From positions 1,550,001 to 1,614,000 of the forward strand of contig NZ_JAPENY010000003.1 of assembly GCF_026341825.1 (NCBI RefSeq): 64,000 nucleotides of DNA, written 5' to 3'. The position numbers and the translations under genes were made by a program. The notes under the pieces were generated by a model. It saw only the letters and a list, made by a program, of their open reading frames with translations. It searched no databases and was not told the origin of the DNA. This DNA is from Streptomyces sp. NBC_00620. GTDB taxonomy: Bacteria; Actinomycetota; Actinomycetes; Streptomycetales; Streptomycetaceae. Shown here one piece after another: positions 16,718-24,660 of this stretch. The first letter of the stretch is position 1. Each line of letters starts with the position of its first letter.

Positions 16718-16938
16718 CGGTCGGGCTCGGCGTGCATGCGGCGGGCGGTGAGCCCGTGCGGGTCCTGGACGGGGTGGTACGCGTAGCCGCGGCCCTGGTG
16801 CTCGCGGCCGGCGACGCCCATCTCGTGCAGGCGGGACGGGGTCGTCGTCACGGTCGTAAGGGCGTGGCCGGAGGCCGGCTCCGTCTCGGCCGTACCTGTC
16901 CGTCCAGTTTGGGAGAGCACTCGGCGAACGCCGTTCAC
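16718..16938 (-). pseudogene. Remnant of a BlaI/MecI-type repressor gene
   Basis: About 70 codons read as the middle of a BlaI/MecI/CopY winged helix: HALTTVTTTPSRLHEMGVAG then REHQGRGYAYHPVQDPHGL and TARRMHAEPDR, matching the family pattern of TTVxTxLxRLxxKGxxxRxxxGRxYxYxP. There is no normal N-terminal start or recognition-helix region, and the C-terminal dimerisation part is replaced by the dispersed repeat at 16717. The piece therefore seems truncated at both ends, at one side by the repeat and at the other near the mobile-element region. No BlaR-like partner is visible. Recognised by eye only. Confidence 0.5.
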
Positions 16939-16957
16939 CTGGTCTCTTGCGAGGAGG

Positions 16958-16975
16958 CCCGGCGTTCACGCCGGG
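16958..16975 (+). other. Perfect hairpin at the left side of the TnpB region
   Basis: CCCGGCG and CGCCGGG flank TTCA, followed by GGAGGAATCGC. The layout (hairpin then GGAGG) resembles the right-end hairpin at 18471-18491, so it may be the element's left end or the vestigial right end of another TnpB element. The 16976-17201 stretch between it and tnpB shows no other gene I can support. Confidence 0.4.
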
Positions 16976-17201
16976 GAGGAATCGCATCCCGTGACGGCGA
17001 CGCGGAGTGTCGCCGCATCCTGCTTCCCGGGCGCGGAGCGGCGCTGCGGCTTGCCCGGCGGAGCCGGGTGCAGGCGAACGCGTGTGCCCGTGTTCGCTGA
17101 TGGGAGTGACTGCGGCAGGAGAGGGGCGCGGGCGTACGGATCTCGTACGTATGGTCTTCCGGCAGGGCTCGGGTGGCCGGAACGTGGACGGGGGTGAGGG
17201 C

Positions 17202-18431
17202 GTGGCGGAAGCAGCAGGGGCCGTGGGAGCGGGACATGCCCGGTACACCTTCCGTCTGCGCGTGTCGTCCACCGCCCGCACCGCGCTGACGGCGGAGTGG
17301 GACCGGTGCCGGTGGATCTGGAACGAGTGCTGCGCGAAGTCGAAGCAGACGCACCTCTGGAACAAGAACCGGCCCGAAGGCGTGGACAAGCAGACCTGCG
17401 GTCCGGCCCAGCTCGACAAAATGCTGACCGAAGCCCGGAAGACGAACACGTGGCTGCGTGAGGGTTCCAGCGTTCCGCAGCAGCAGTTGATCCGCGACTT
17501 CGGCAAGTCCAAGGCCAAGGCACAGAAGGACATCAGGGAACGGCTTCCCATGCACCGCCGGGCCGGGATGCCGAAGTGGAAGAAGAAGCGCGAGGCGCTG
17601 CCCACCCTCAACTACACCAAGCGCGGCTTCCGTCTCAAAGACGGCAAGCTGCACCTCGCGGGCGGGATCGTGCTGACGCCCGTGTGGTCGCGGGAACTCC
17701 CGGCCGAACCGTCCAGCGTCCGTGTCCATCAGGACAGTGTCGGGCACTGGTACGTCAGCTTCGTCGTCCCTGCCGAGGCCCAGCCGCTGCCCGAAACGGG
17801 CGCGGTGATCGGCATCGACTGGGGCGTGAAGGAGACCGCGACCACCACCAGCGACGCGCACGACCTGCCCTACGCCGAGCACGGCAGGAAGGCCCAGACG
17901 AAACTGACCCGGTACGACCGGATGATGGCCCGGCGTAAGCCGAAGAAGGGGCAGGCCGGATCGGCGGGCTACCGAGAAGCAAAGAAGCTGCGGTCCACGG
18001 CATGCAAAAAGGTGGCCCGCCAGCGGCAGGACACCGGCCGCAAGTGGGCCAAGTCCGTAGTCCGCGACCACGACGCCCTCGCTGTGGAGGACTTCCGGCC
18101 GAAGTTCCTGGCCAGGACCACCATGGCGTGCAAGGCCGCCGACGCGGCGATCGGCGCCACCAAGCAGGCCCTGATCGAGATGGGCCGCAAGCATGGCCGT
18201 GCCGTGTACCTGGTACACCCCGCACACACCACGATGGACTGCGCACAGTGCGGAGCGAGAACCAAGCACGCACTGCCTCTGTCAGAACGAACGTATGCCT
18301 GCATCGCATGCGGAGCCGTGTCCCCCCGGGACAAGAACTCCGCCCGCGTCATGCTGGTCCGGGCAGGTCTCAACCCGGCTGGTGCTGATCGCGTAGGACC
18401 AGGTGGGGCGCTGCCCCACCTGGCAGCGTGA
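17202..18431 (+). CDS. tnpB: TnpB RNA-guided nuclease of an IS200/IS605-type element
   Basis: TnpB of about 409 residues, ancestor-type relative of Cas12. The split RuvC site is complete: Asp206 in GAVIGIDWGVKE, Glu296 in LAVEDFRPK and Asp377 in SPRDKNSARVML. The zinc ribbon CAQCGARTKHALPLSERTYACIACG-like region has both Cys pairs (written here in part: CAQC and CIAC). The N-terminal beta-barrel/helical region has RYTFRLRVSSTARTAL and WIWNECC. A GTG at 17202 with GGGGGTGAG upstream gives the usual length; in-frame starts extend upstream to 17151. Such proteins use an RNA from their own 3' end as guide to cut empty donor sites. With no catalytic loss visible, this copy may be active. Confidence 0.85.
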   Translation: MAEAAGAVGAGHARYTFRLRVSSTARTALTAEWDRCRWIWNECCAKSKQTHLWNKNRPEGVDKQTCGPAQLDKMLTEARKTNTWLREGSSVPQQQLIRDFGKSKAKAQKDIRERLPMHRRAGMPKWKKKREALPTLNYTKRGFRLKDGKLHLAGGIVLTPVWSRELPAEPSSVRVHQDSVGHWYVSFVVPAEAQPLPETGAVIGIDWGVKETATTTSDAHDLPYAEHGRKAQTKLTRYDRMMARRKPKKGQAGSAGYREAKKLRSTACKKVARQRQDTGRKWAKSVVRDHDALAVEDFRPKFLARTTMACKAADAAIGATKQALIEMGRKHGRAVYLVHPAHTTMDCAQCGARTKHALPLSERTYACIACGAVSPRDKNSARVMLVRAGLNPAGADRVGPGGALPHLAA

Positions 18432-18497
18432 GCCAGAAATCCCCGATCAGCCATGGAGGGTGAGGAATCCCCTCCCTTCAGGCAGGGGAGGTTTCAA
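18380..18497 (+). ncRNA. Predicted omega (reRNA) scaffold at the tnpB right end
   Basis: In studied TnpB elements the guide RNA overlaps the tnpB 3' end and finishes at the right end. Here a stem CCTCCCT (18471-18477) pairs with GGGGAGG (18485-18491, one G-U pair), followed by TTTCAA. Any guide would be the bases after 18497, inside the neighbouring gene. The 5' limit is a guess. Confidence 0.4.
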
Positions 18498-19435
18498 ACC
18501 ACCCGTCGGCGTACCAGCACTCCCAGCGCCAGCAAGCCCGGCAGCAGTGGCAGCCACACGGTCAGGAGCCGGTAGCCGAGGACGACGGACGCCGCCGCGC
18601 CGGCCGGTGCTCCGGCGAGGGTGAGGGCCAGGGCGAGTGCGGCGTCCAGGGAGCCGAGGCCGCCGGGGGTGGGAAGCAGGACGGCGGCGCTGCTGGCGGC
18701 GAGGTAGGCGAGGGCGACCTGGGCCGGGGGCAGTGGCAGGTCGACGGCCTGGGTCACCGCTATCACCACCGCGGTGTGCAGCGAGGCGAAGGCGAGCGAG
18801 CCGCCCCACAACGCGGCCGCCCGCGCGGGGAGTTCGTGCACGGCACGGACATCCGCGAGCACCGCCCGCAGGGCGCGCCGCAGCGGCCCCTTCAGGAGCA
18901 CCGCGGCGAGGGCGATCACGGCGACCGTCACCACCACGGGTGTCACAGAGACATGCGGGACATGGAGTACGCCGGGACAGGCCAGTGCCAGTACGGCGAT
19001 CAGGCAGCCTCGCACCACGGTCCCCGCGGTGGCCTTCACGGCGAGCGCGGTCGCCGAGTGCGCGACTGGCAGCCCGCACCGGGTCAGGAAGCGCAGGTTG
19101 ACCGCTCCGGCTCCGAGGCCTGCGGGCAGCAGGTGATTGGCCGCGGACGCCGCGAACTGCACCGCCACCAGCCGTCGCGCGGGCAACGACCGGGACACCG
19201 CACCCTGTTGGGCCAGCGCCGAACACGCCCAGGTCGCCACGGTGGCGGCGGTCGCCACGAGCAGCCAGCCGCGGTCGGCGACGGCGAGCCTGGCGGCGCC
19301 GGCCTCGATCACCGGCCAGTGGCGGTGCGCGAGATACCCGGCGCACACCATCACCAGGAGCGAGACCCCGGCCTGCCAGGAGACCCGCCTGCGGACGGTG
19401 GTCGAAGTCGGAGGGGCGGCCGGCGGAGCGGTCAT
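18494..19435 (-). CDS. Lysylphosphatidylglycerol synthase-type (UPF0104/AglD-like) membrane protein
   Basis: Integral membrane protein of about 313 residues with many hydrophobic helices, matching the flippase-like domain shared by MprF and AglD. Family blocks seen: QQGAVSRSLPARRLVAVQFAAS, HLLPAGLGAGAVNLRFLTR and TPGGLGSLDAALALAL. It has no MprF aminoacyltransferase domain, so it would flip or handle lipid-linked compounds rather than make lysyl-PG; the substrate is unknown. The start at 19435 has GGAGG nine bases upstream; an in-frame ATG at 19489 is weaker. The TGA stop (18494-18496) is part of the TTTCAAA at the mobile element's right end, so the original C-terminus (now ...LVRRRVV) may have been altered. 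Confidence 0.82.
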   Translation of the reverse strand: MTAPPAAPPTSTTVRRRVSWQAGVSLLVMVCAGYLAHRHWPVIEAGAARLAVADRGWLLVATAATVATWACSALAQQGAVSRSLPARRLVAVQFAASAANHLLPAGLGAGAVNLRFLTRCGLPVAHSATALAVKATAGTVVRGCLIAVLALACPGVLHVPHVSVTPVVVTVAVIALAAVLLKGPLRRALRAVLADVRAVHELPARAAALWGGSLAFASLHTAVVIAVTQAVDLPLPPAQVALAYLAASSAAVLLPTPGGLGSLDAALALALTLAGAPAGAAASVVLGYRLLTVWLPLLPGLLALGVLVRRRVV

Positions 19436-19611
19436 GTCGCCGGGCCTCCGGGCGCCTCGGCGGCGATCAACGTCCTGGCCATCGTCCACCCTTCACCCCG
19501 ACAGGCCAGAGGGCCCACATGGCGGAATAACGGAAATCATGGACAAATTACCGTGCACCGCTCAGGGACGCAGGACGGGTGCGGCATCCGGAGGCTCCAT
19601 CCCCGTCCTGG

Positions 19612-19640
19612 CCGGTCCTGGCCGATCCGGTCAGGACCGG
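19612..19640 (-). terminator. Hairpin directly after the macro-domain gene
   Basis: CCGGTCCTG and CAGGACCGG form a perfect 9-bp stem with an 11-base loop starting immediately after the macro-domain stop codon. The transcript has no U-run, as is usual for streptomycete hairpin terminators. Confidence 0.6.
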
Positions 19641-20150
19641 TCAGCCGACGTGCTCGGCAAACGCCTTGTACGCCCGCTCGTCGAAGAGGACGAACCTCAC
19701 CTCTTCGACCGCCGTCTCCGCGTCCCGCACCGTCTCCACCGCGATACGGGCGGCCTCCTCCATCGGCCATCTGAAGACGCCGGTGGAGATGGCCGGGAAC
19801 GCGACGGTCCGTGCGCCCAGCTCGTCGGCCACCCGGAGGGACTCCCGGTAGCAGGAAGCGAGGAGCGCGGGGTCGCTGCCCGGGCCCTGCCACACCGGGC
19901 CGACGGTGTGGATCACCCATCGCGCGTCCAGCTCACCTGCGGTGGTGGCGACCGCCCGTCCGGTGGCGAGACCTTTTCCGTAGTGGGAGGCGCGGAGCCG
20001 GCGGCACTCGGCGAGGATGGCGGGCCCGCCCCTGCGATGGATGGCTCCGTCCACGCCGCCACCGCCGAGGAGCGAGGAGTTCGCCGCGTTGACGACGGCG
20101 TCGACGCTCTGCCGGGTGATGTCGCCCTGGACCAGCGTGATCGTGGTCAT
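19641..20150 (-). CDS. Macro-domain protein (O-acetyl-ADP-ribose deacetylase, YmdB-like)
   Basis: Single-domain protein of 169 residues. The ADP-ribose pocket is clear: LVQGDITRQSVDAVVNAANS near the start, then LLGGGGVDGAIHRRGG, and AFPAISTGVFRWPMEEAA for the phosphate loop. This combination is that of YmdB-type enzymes, which hydrolyse O-acetyl-ADP-ribose or remove ADP-ribose from acidic residues. Its start overlaps the preceding CrtI-like oxidoreductase gene as ATGA, so the two are coupled although no biochemical link is known. A Sir2 deacylase (10270), a DraG-like hydrolase (7610) and a Nudix enzyme (8780) lie in the same region and could form a functional series around ADP-ribose. Confidence 0.92.
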   Translation of the reverse strand: MTTITLVQGDITRQSVDAVVNAANSSLLGGGGVDGAIHRRGGPAILAECRRLRASHYGKGLATGRAVATTAGELDARWVIHTVGPVWQGPGSDPALLASCYRESLRVADELGARTVAFPAISTGVFRWPMEEAARIAVETVRDAETAVEEVRFVLFDERAYKAFAEHVG

Positions 20151-21565
20151 GACTGCCTGAGCCTCCTCCATACCGCCTTCGCCGCGTTGTGCCCCGACAT
20201 GCCGTGTACGCCGGGGCCCGGCGGGGTGGCCGAGGAGCAGATGAAGACGGCCGGGTGCGGGGTGCTGTACGGGAAGAGGGAGAGCTTGGGGCGCAGGAGG
20301 AGCTGGAGGCCGGAGGCGGCACCGGAGGCGATGTCTCCGCCCACGTAGTTGGCGTTGCGGGCGGCGAGTTCGGGCGGGCCCGCCGTCGCGCGGGCCAGGA
20401 CGCGGTCGCGGAAGCCGGGCGCGAACCGCTCCAGCTGCCGCTCGATCGCGTCCGTGAGGTCCCCGGTCCAGCCGTTCGGGACATGCCCGTACGTCCAGAA
20501 GACCTGCTTGCCTTCGGGTGCCCGAGACGGGTCGACGACGCTGGGCTGGACGGTGATCAGGAACGGCGCGTCGGGTGCCCGGCCCTCGCGTGAAGCCGCC
20601 CGCAGCGCTGTGCCGATCTCCGCGCGGCTCGCCCCGACCTGCACGGTCCCCGCCGTACGCGCCTCCTTCGCCGTCCACGGCACGGGGCCGTCGAGCGCGT
20701 AGTCGACCTTGAAAACACTCGCCCCGTACCGGTACCGCTCGTAGTAGCGGCCGAAGCCCGCGATCCGGGACAGCGCGGTGGGCGAGGTGTCGAAGACGTA
20801 CGCGCGCGCGGGGGGCAGATCGTCGAGGCGCTTGACCTCGTAGTCGGTGTGGACGCTGCCGCCGAGGTCCTTGAGGTACGCGGTGAGCGCGTCGGAGATG
20901 GACTGGGAGCCGCCGCGTGCGACGGGCCAGCCGCGGGCGTGCGCGGCGAGGGCGAAGACCAGGCCCACGGCGCCCGTCGCGATCCCGTCCAGCGGGGCGA
21001 TGACATGGGCGACGAGCCCGGCGAACAGCGCTTTGGCCCGCTCGTCGCGGAAGCGGCGCATCAGCCAGGTCGAGGGTGGCAGTCCGGCGAGTCCGAAGCG
21101 GGCGAGGGTGACCGGGTCGCGGGGCAGCGCGGTCAGGGGCAGCGACATGAAGTCGTGGGCCAGGGTGTCCCACTTGGGCAGGAAGGGGGTGACCAGGCGG
21201 CGGTACGCGCCGGCGTCACGCGGCCCGAACGAGGCGGCCGTCTCCGCCACCGACCGCGAGAGCACCGCCGCCGTGCCGTCAAGGAACGGGTGCGCCATGG
21301 GCAGCTCGGCATGCAGCCACTCCAGGCCGTAGCGCTCCAGGGGCATCGCCCTGAACGCGGGTGAGTTGATGCCCAGCGGATGCGCCGCCGAACAGGGGTC
21401 GTGCCGGAATCCCGGCAGCGTCAGCTCTTCGGTGCGGGCTCCGCCGCCCACGGTGTCCCGCGCCTCGAACACGGCCACGGAGAAGCCCCGGCGGGCCAGC
21501 TCCACGGCGGCCGTCAGTCCGTTCGGCCCAGCACCCACCACGACCACATCGAGCATTGACGGCAC
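20147..21565 (-). CDS. FAD-dependent oxidoreductase of the phytoene-desaturase (CrtI)-like family
   Basis: Protein of 472 residues. It starts with a dinucleotide-binding Rossmann motif VVVVGAGPNGLTAAVELARRG and VFEARDTVGGGARTEELTLPGF, typical of CrtI-related oxidoreductases, and ends with the second FAD-contact block PPGPGVHGMSGHNAAKAVW. No carotenoid genes are nearby, and this subgroup acts on unknown substrates, so phytoene desaturation should not be assumed. The GTG start at 21565 has GGAG seven bases upstream; an ATG at 21556 is also plausible. The 3' end overlaps the macro-domain gene (ATGA). Confidence 0.85.
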   Translation of the reverse strand: MPSMLDVVVVGAGPNGLTAAVELARRGFSVAVFEARDTVGGGARTEELTLPGFRHDPCSAAHPLGINSPAFRAMPLERYGLEWLHAELPMAHPFLDGTAAVLSRSVAETAASFGPRDAGAYRRLVTPFLPKWDTLAHDFMSLPLTALPRDPVTLARFGLAGLPPSTWLMRRFRDERAKALFAGLVAHVIAPLDGIATGAVGLVFALAAHARGWPVARGGSQSISDALTAYLKDLGGSVHTDYEVKRLDDLPPARAYVFDTSPTALSRIAGFGRYYERYRYGASVFKVDYALDGPVPWTAKEARTAGTVQVGASRAEIGTALRAASREGRAPDAPFLITVQPSVVDPSRAPEGKQVFWTYGHVPNGWTGDLTDAIERQLERFAPGFRDRVLARATAGPPELAARNANYVGGDIASGAASGLQLLLRPKLSLFPYSTPHPAVFICSSATPPGPGVHGMSGHNAAKAVWRRLRQS

Positions 21566-21667
21566 CTTCGGACTCCTTTGTCAGCCGATGGCCACTGGGT
21601 TCAGGATATGCCGGAGGACTGACAGGCTTGACGGCGCGGGCGGTTGAAAGACGGTCGGCCCCGGGGC

Positions 21668-22513
21668 TCAGGCTCCGGCCGCCAGCAGCCCCACCACCCG
21701 GCGAGCCGTGGCCGCGTCCCGGGCCGCCGTGAACGGCAGCGCATTGCCCCCGGTGATACGGAACGGCTCACCCGCGAGGGTCAGATGGGCGCCGCCCGCC
21801 TCCTCGACCAGGAGCAGGCCCGCCGCGTGGTCCCACGCGGCCTCCCAGGAGAAGGCCGTGGCATCCAACTCACCGCGCGCGATGGCCAGATACTCGAGGC
21901 CCGCCGACCCGCACGGGCGGGTGACGACACCCTCGGTGCGCAGGCCGAGGAGCGCGCGCTTCTGCTCGTCCGTGGTGTAGTCCGGGTGCGAGGTGGCGAT
22001 GTCCAGGTCCCGGCCGGGCACGGGCGACCCGGAGCGCAGGGGCGCACCGTCGAGTACGGCGCCCCGGCCGCGGATGGCGGTGGCGAACTCGTCGCGTGCG
22101 GGAGCGAACGTCCACGAGGCGTGTACGACCCCGTCCAGCGCGAGTGCGACGAGCGTGCAGAATCCGGGGTCGCCGTGGACGAACTGCCGTGTCCCGTCGA
22201 CCGGGTCGACTATCCAGACCGGCGCGGTGCCACATATCGCGTCGTACGTCGCCGGGTCGGCGTGCACCGCCTCCTCGCCGACCACGACCGAGCCGGGCAG
22301 CAGCGCGGTGAGGGCCTCGGTGAGGTACTGCTCGGCCTTGCGGTCGGCGTCCGTCACCAGGTCGTGCGGGCCGGTCTTCTGGTCGATCTCGTGCGCGGCG
22401 AGCTGCCGGAAGCGCGGCATGATCTCGGTGGCGGCCGCCTGCCGGACCGCTTCTTCGACGTCGGACGTGCGGTGGGTGAGAAACTCGTCGATGGTTTCGA
22501 TGTCTACGATCAT
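21668..22513 (-). CDS. Inositol monophosphatase family protein
   Basis: Mg2+-dependent phosphatase of 281 residues. All three family blocks are present: GEEAVH (metal-binding Glu), WIVDPVDGTRQFVHGDPGFC (the DPxDGTxxF motif) and SWEAAWDHAAGLLLVEEAGG (WDxAAG). The family hydrolyses inositol phosphates, fructose-1,6-bisphosphate, histidinol phosphate or PAP; the sequence does not choose between them, although histidinol-phosphatase-like members are common in actinobacteria. It stands alone between the CrtI-like gene and the gamma-glutamyltransferase gene. GGAG is only two bases before the ATG. Confidence 0.9.
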   Translation of the reverse strand: MIVDIETIDEFLTHRTSDVEEAVRQAAATEIMPRFRQLAAHEIDQKTGPHDLVTDADRKAEQYLTEALTALLPGSVVVGEEAVHADPATYDAICGTAPVWIVDPVDGTRQFVHGDPGFCTLVALALDGVVHASWTFAPARDEFATAIRGRGAVLDGAPLRSGSPVPGRDLDIATSHPDYTTDEQKRALLGLRTEGVVTRPCGSAGLEYLAIARGELDATAFSWEAAWDHAAGLLLVEEAGGAHLTLAGEPFRITGGNALPFTAARDAATARRVVGLLAAGA

Positions 22514-22634
22514 GTCTCCATAACAGCACGTGGCACTGACAATCCTCACCGGGCTGGTGCACTCCGGGTGGAATCGCCGTGAATTCCCGGCCTGTGCGGC
22601 TACCCGGAGTGAGCGATGACACAGGGGCCCGGGA

Positions 22635-24455
22635 TCAGCGCCCCACCGCGTACCCCTGCATGCCCCGTGGATTCGCCGCCGCGGACAGCACACCCGTCTC
22701 CGGGTCCCGCGCCACCGCGCACAGCCGGCCCTCGGACCAGGCCTCGCCGACCAGGACGTCGTGGCCGCGGCGGCGCAGTTCCTCGACAACCCCCGCGTCC
22801 ATGCGGGACTCGACGGTGACACTGCCGGGACGCATGCCCCGCGGGTAGAAGGAGCCGGGAAAACTGTCGTTGTGCCAGTTCGGGGCATCGATCGCACCCT
22901 GGAGGTCGAGGCCGCCGCGCACCTCGGAGCCCAGTGCCACGGACAGGAAGAAGTGTGTCTGCCACTGGTCCTGCTGGTCGCCGCCCGGGGTGCCGAACGC
23001 CATGACGGGCACCCCGTCGCGCAGCGCGAGCGAGGGGGTCAGCGTGGTGCGCGGGCGGCGGCCCGGCATCAGGGAATTGGGCAGCCCCTCCTCCAGCCAG
23101 GTCATCTGGAGCCGGGTGCCGAGCGGGAAGCCCAGCTCGGGGACGACCGGGTTGGCCTGCAGCCAGCCGCCGCTGGGAGTGGCGGCGACCATGTTGCCCC
23201 AGCGGTCGACGACGTCGAGGTGGCAGGTGTCGCCCCGGGTGCCGCCGTCCTGCGCCACTTCGGGTTCCGCGGCCGCCGTGGCCACCGTGGGCTCGCCCGC
23301 GCCCGGAAGCCCGAGGGCGTCGAACCCGGACTCCCCGGAGGCCACGTCGCGCGCGTGCCCGCTCATCCGCGGGGTGCGCCCTCCAGGGCTGCCGGGGCGC
23401 AGCTCGTACGAGGCCTTGTCGCCGACGAGCGCGCGCCGGGCGGTGTTGTACGGCTCCGACAGCAGCTCGTCGAGCGGCACCTCGGCCGCGTCCCCGTACC
23501 AGGCCTCCCGGTCGGACATGGCGAGCTTGCAGCCCTCGATCAGCAGATGGACGTACTCGGCGGAGCCGTACCGGGGCAGCTCGGGCGGCAACAGGGCCAG
23601 CTGTTGCAGCATGACCGGTCCCTGGCTCCAGGGGCCCGCCTTGCACAGGGTCCAGCCCCGCCAGTCGTACGTCGCCGGGGCCTCGTAGGCCGCGGACCAG
23701 GAGGCCAGATCGGCGGCCTTCAGGGTGCCGGTGTGGCGCTCGCCGCTGGTGTCCAAGGTGGGGAGCCGCGCCTGCCGTACGAGCGCCTCGGCGATGAAGC
23801 CGGAACGCCACACGTTCCGGGCGGCTTCGATCTGCGCCACCCGGTCGGCCTCCTCGGAGATCTCTGCGAGGAGCCGCCGCCAGGTCGCGGCGAGAGCGGG
23901 ATTGCGGAACAGCTCCCCTGGTTGCGGCGCCCTGCCGCCCGGCAGATACACCTCGGCCGAGGACGCCCACTCCGTCTCGAAGAGCTCGCGCACCGTCTCC
24001 ACGGTCTCGCCGACACGCTCCACGGGCGGGTGCCCGTCCTCCGCGTACCCGATGGCGTACTTCAGGACGTCGGCGAGGGACTTCGTGCCGTGGTCGCGGA
24101 GGAGCAGCATCCAGGCGTCGAAGGCGCCGGGCACGGCGGCGGCGAGCGGCCCGGTACCGGGTACGAGATCCAGACCGAGTCCCCTGTAGTGGGCGATCGT
24201 CGCTCCGGCGGGCGCGACGCCCTGCCCGCACAGCACCCGTACCTCCCCGCCCGCGGGGGCGAGGATGATCGGGACCTCGCCCGCGGGTCCGTTGAGGTGC
24301 GGCTCGACGACGTGCAGGACGAAGCCGGCGGCGACCGCGGCGTCGAACGCGTTGCCGCCGTCCTCCAGGACTGCCATCGCCGACTGCGAGGCGAGCCAGT
24401 GCGTGGAGGACACCATTCCGAAGGTGCCCTGGAGCGTCGGTCGGGTCGTGAACAT
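22635..24455 (-). CDS. Gamma-glutamyltransferase family protein, no signal peptide
   Basis: Ntn-hydrolase precursor of 606 residues. The chain should autocleave before the nucleophilic Thr in GDTCHLDVVDRWGNMVAATP, giving large and small subunits. Further GGT blocks are MAVLEDGGNAFDAAVAAGF and LMPGRRPRTTLTPSLALRDG. Unlike the GGT at 42653 it has no Sec or Tat leader, so it is probably cytoplasmic; relatives lacking leaders act on glutathione-like peptides, cephalosporins or oxamate-type substrates. Since actinobacteria use mycothiol, glutathione is not an obvious substrate. The sequence of 160-220 residues in the middle (EYVHLLIEGCKLAMSDREAW) matches the family well. Divergent from the lipoate ligase gene. 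Confidence 0.9.
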   Translation of the reverse strand: MFTTRPTLQGTFGMVSSTHWLASQSAMAVLEDGGNAFDAAVAAGFVLHVVEPHLNGPAGEVPIILAPAGGEVRVLCGQGVAPAGATIAHYRGLGLDLVPGTGPLAAAVPGAFDAWMLLLRDHGTKSLADVLKYAIGYAEDGHPPVERVGETVETVRELFETEWASSAEVYLPGGRAPQPGELFRNPALAATWRRLLAEISEEADRVAQIEAARNVWRSGFIAEALVRQARLPTLDTSGERHTGTLKAADLASWSAAYEAPATYDWRGWTLCKAGPWSQGPVMLQQLALLPPELPRYGSAEYVHLLIEGCKLAMSDREAWYGDAAEVPLDELLSEPYNTARRALVGDKASYELRPGSPGGRTPRMSGHARDVASGESGFDALGLPGAGEPTVATAAAEPEVAQDGGTRGDTCHLDVVDRWGNMVAATPSGGWLQANPVVPELGFPLGTRLQMTWLEEGLPNSLMPGRRPRTTLTPSLALRDGVPVMAFGTPGGDQQDQWQTHFFLSVALGSEVRGGLDLQGAIDAPNWHNDSFPGSFYPRGMRPGSVTVESRMDAGVVEELRRRGHDVLVGEAWSEGRLCAVARDPETGVLSAAANPRGMQGYAVGR

Positions 24456-24660
24456 GCCGTGACACCTCGCTGTGCGGAGCTGAGTGGAGCCGTCTGGAGC
24501 CGTGTGGAGTGATCAACCTCGCGCCCGACTATCGCACTTGCCGTTCCCGGGCGAACAGGGCACGTCGTGCCATGAACGCGCACGCGCCCGGCGAAGTACG
24601 ACCGGAATCAATCACCCGAAGTCGACGTTGGCCCTCGTGGAACGGAACGGAGGCGGATCG

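Larger units (their letters stand above)
16953..18497 (+). mobile_element. IS200/IS605-group (IS1341-like) element carrying only tnpB
   Basis: The unit consists of the left hairpin region, tnpB and a right end of stem-loop plus TTTCAA. No TnpA (Y1 HuH transposase) gene is present, so it is an IS1341-type orphan that could only move with TnpA in trans. The right boundary is placed just after TTTCAA (18497) because the neighbouring coding sequence begins there; the left boundary is uncertain within about 50 bases. Confidence 0.5.

Noticed and set aside
16976..17201. Gene upstream of tnpB
   Set aside because: Readable frames lack any start signal or family feature; this is taken as the element's left end and leader.
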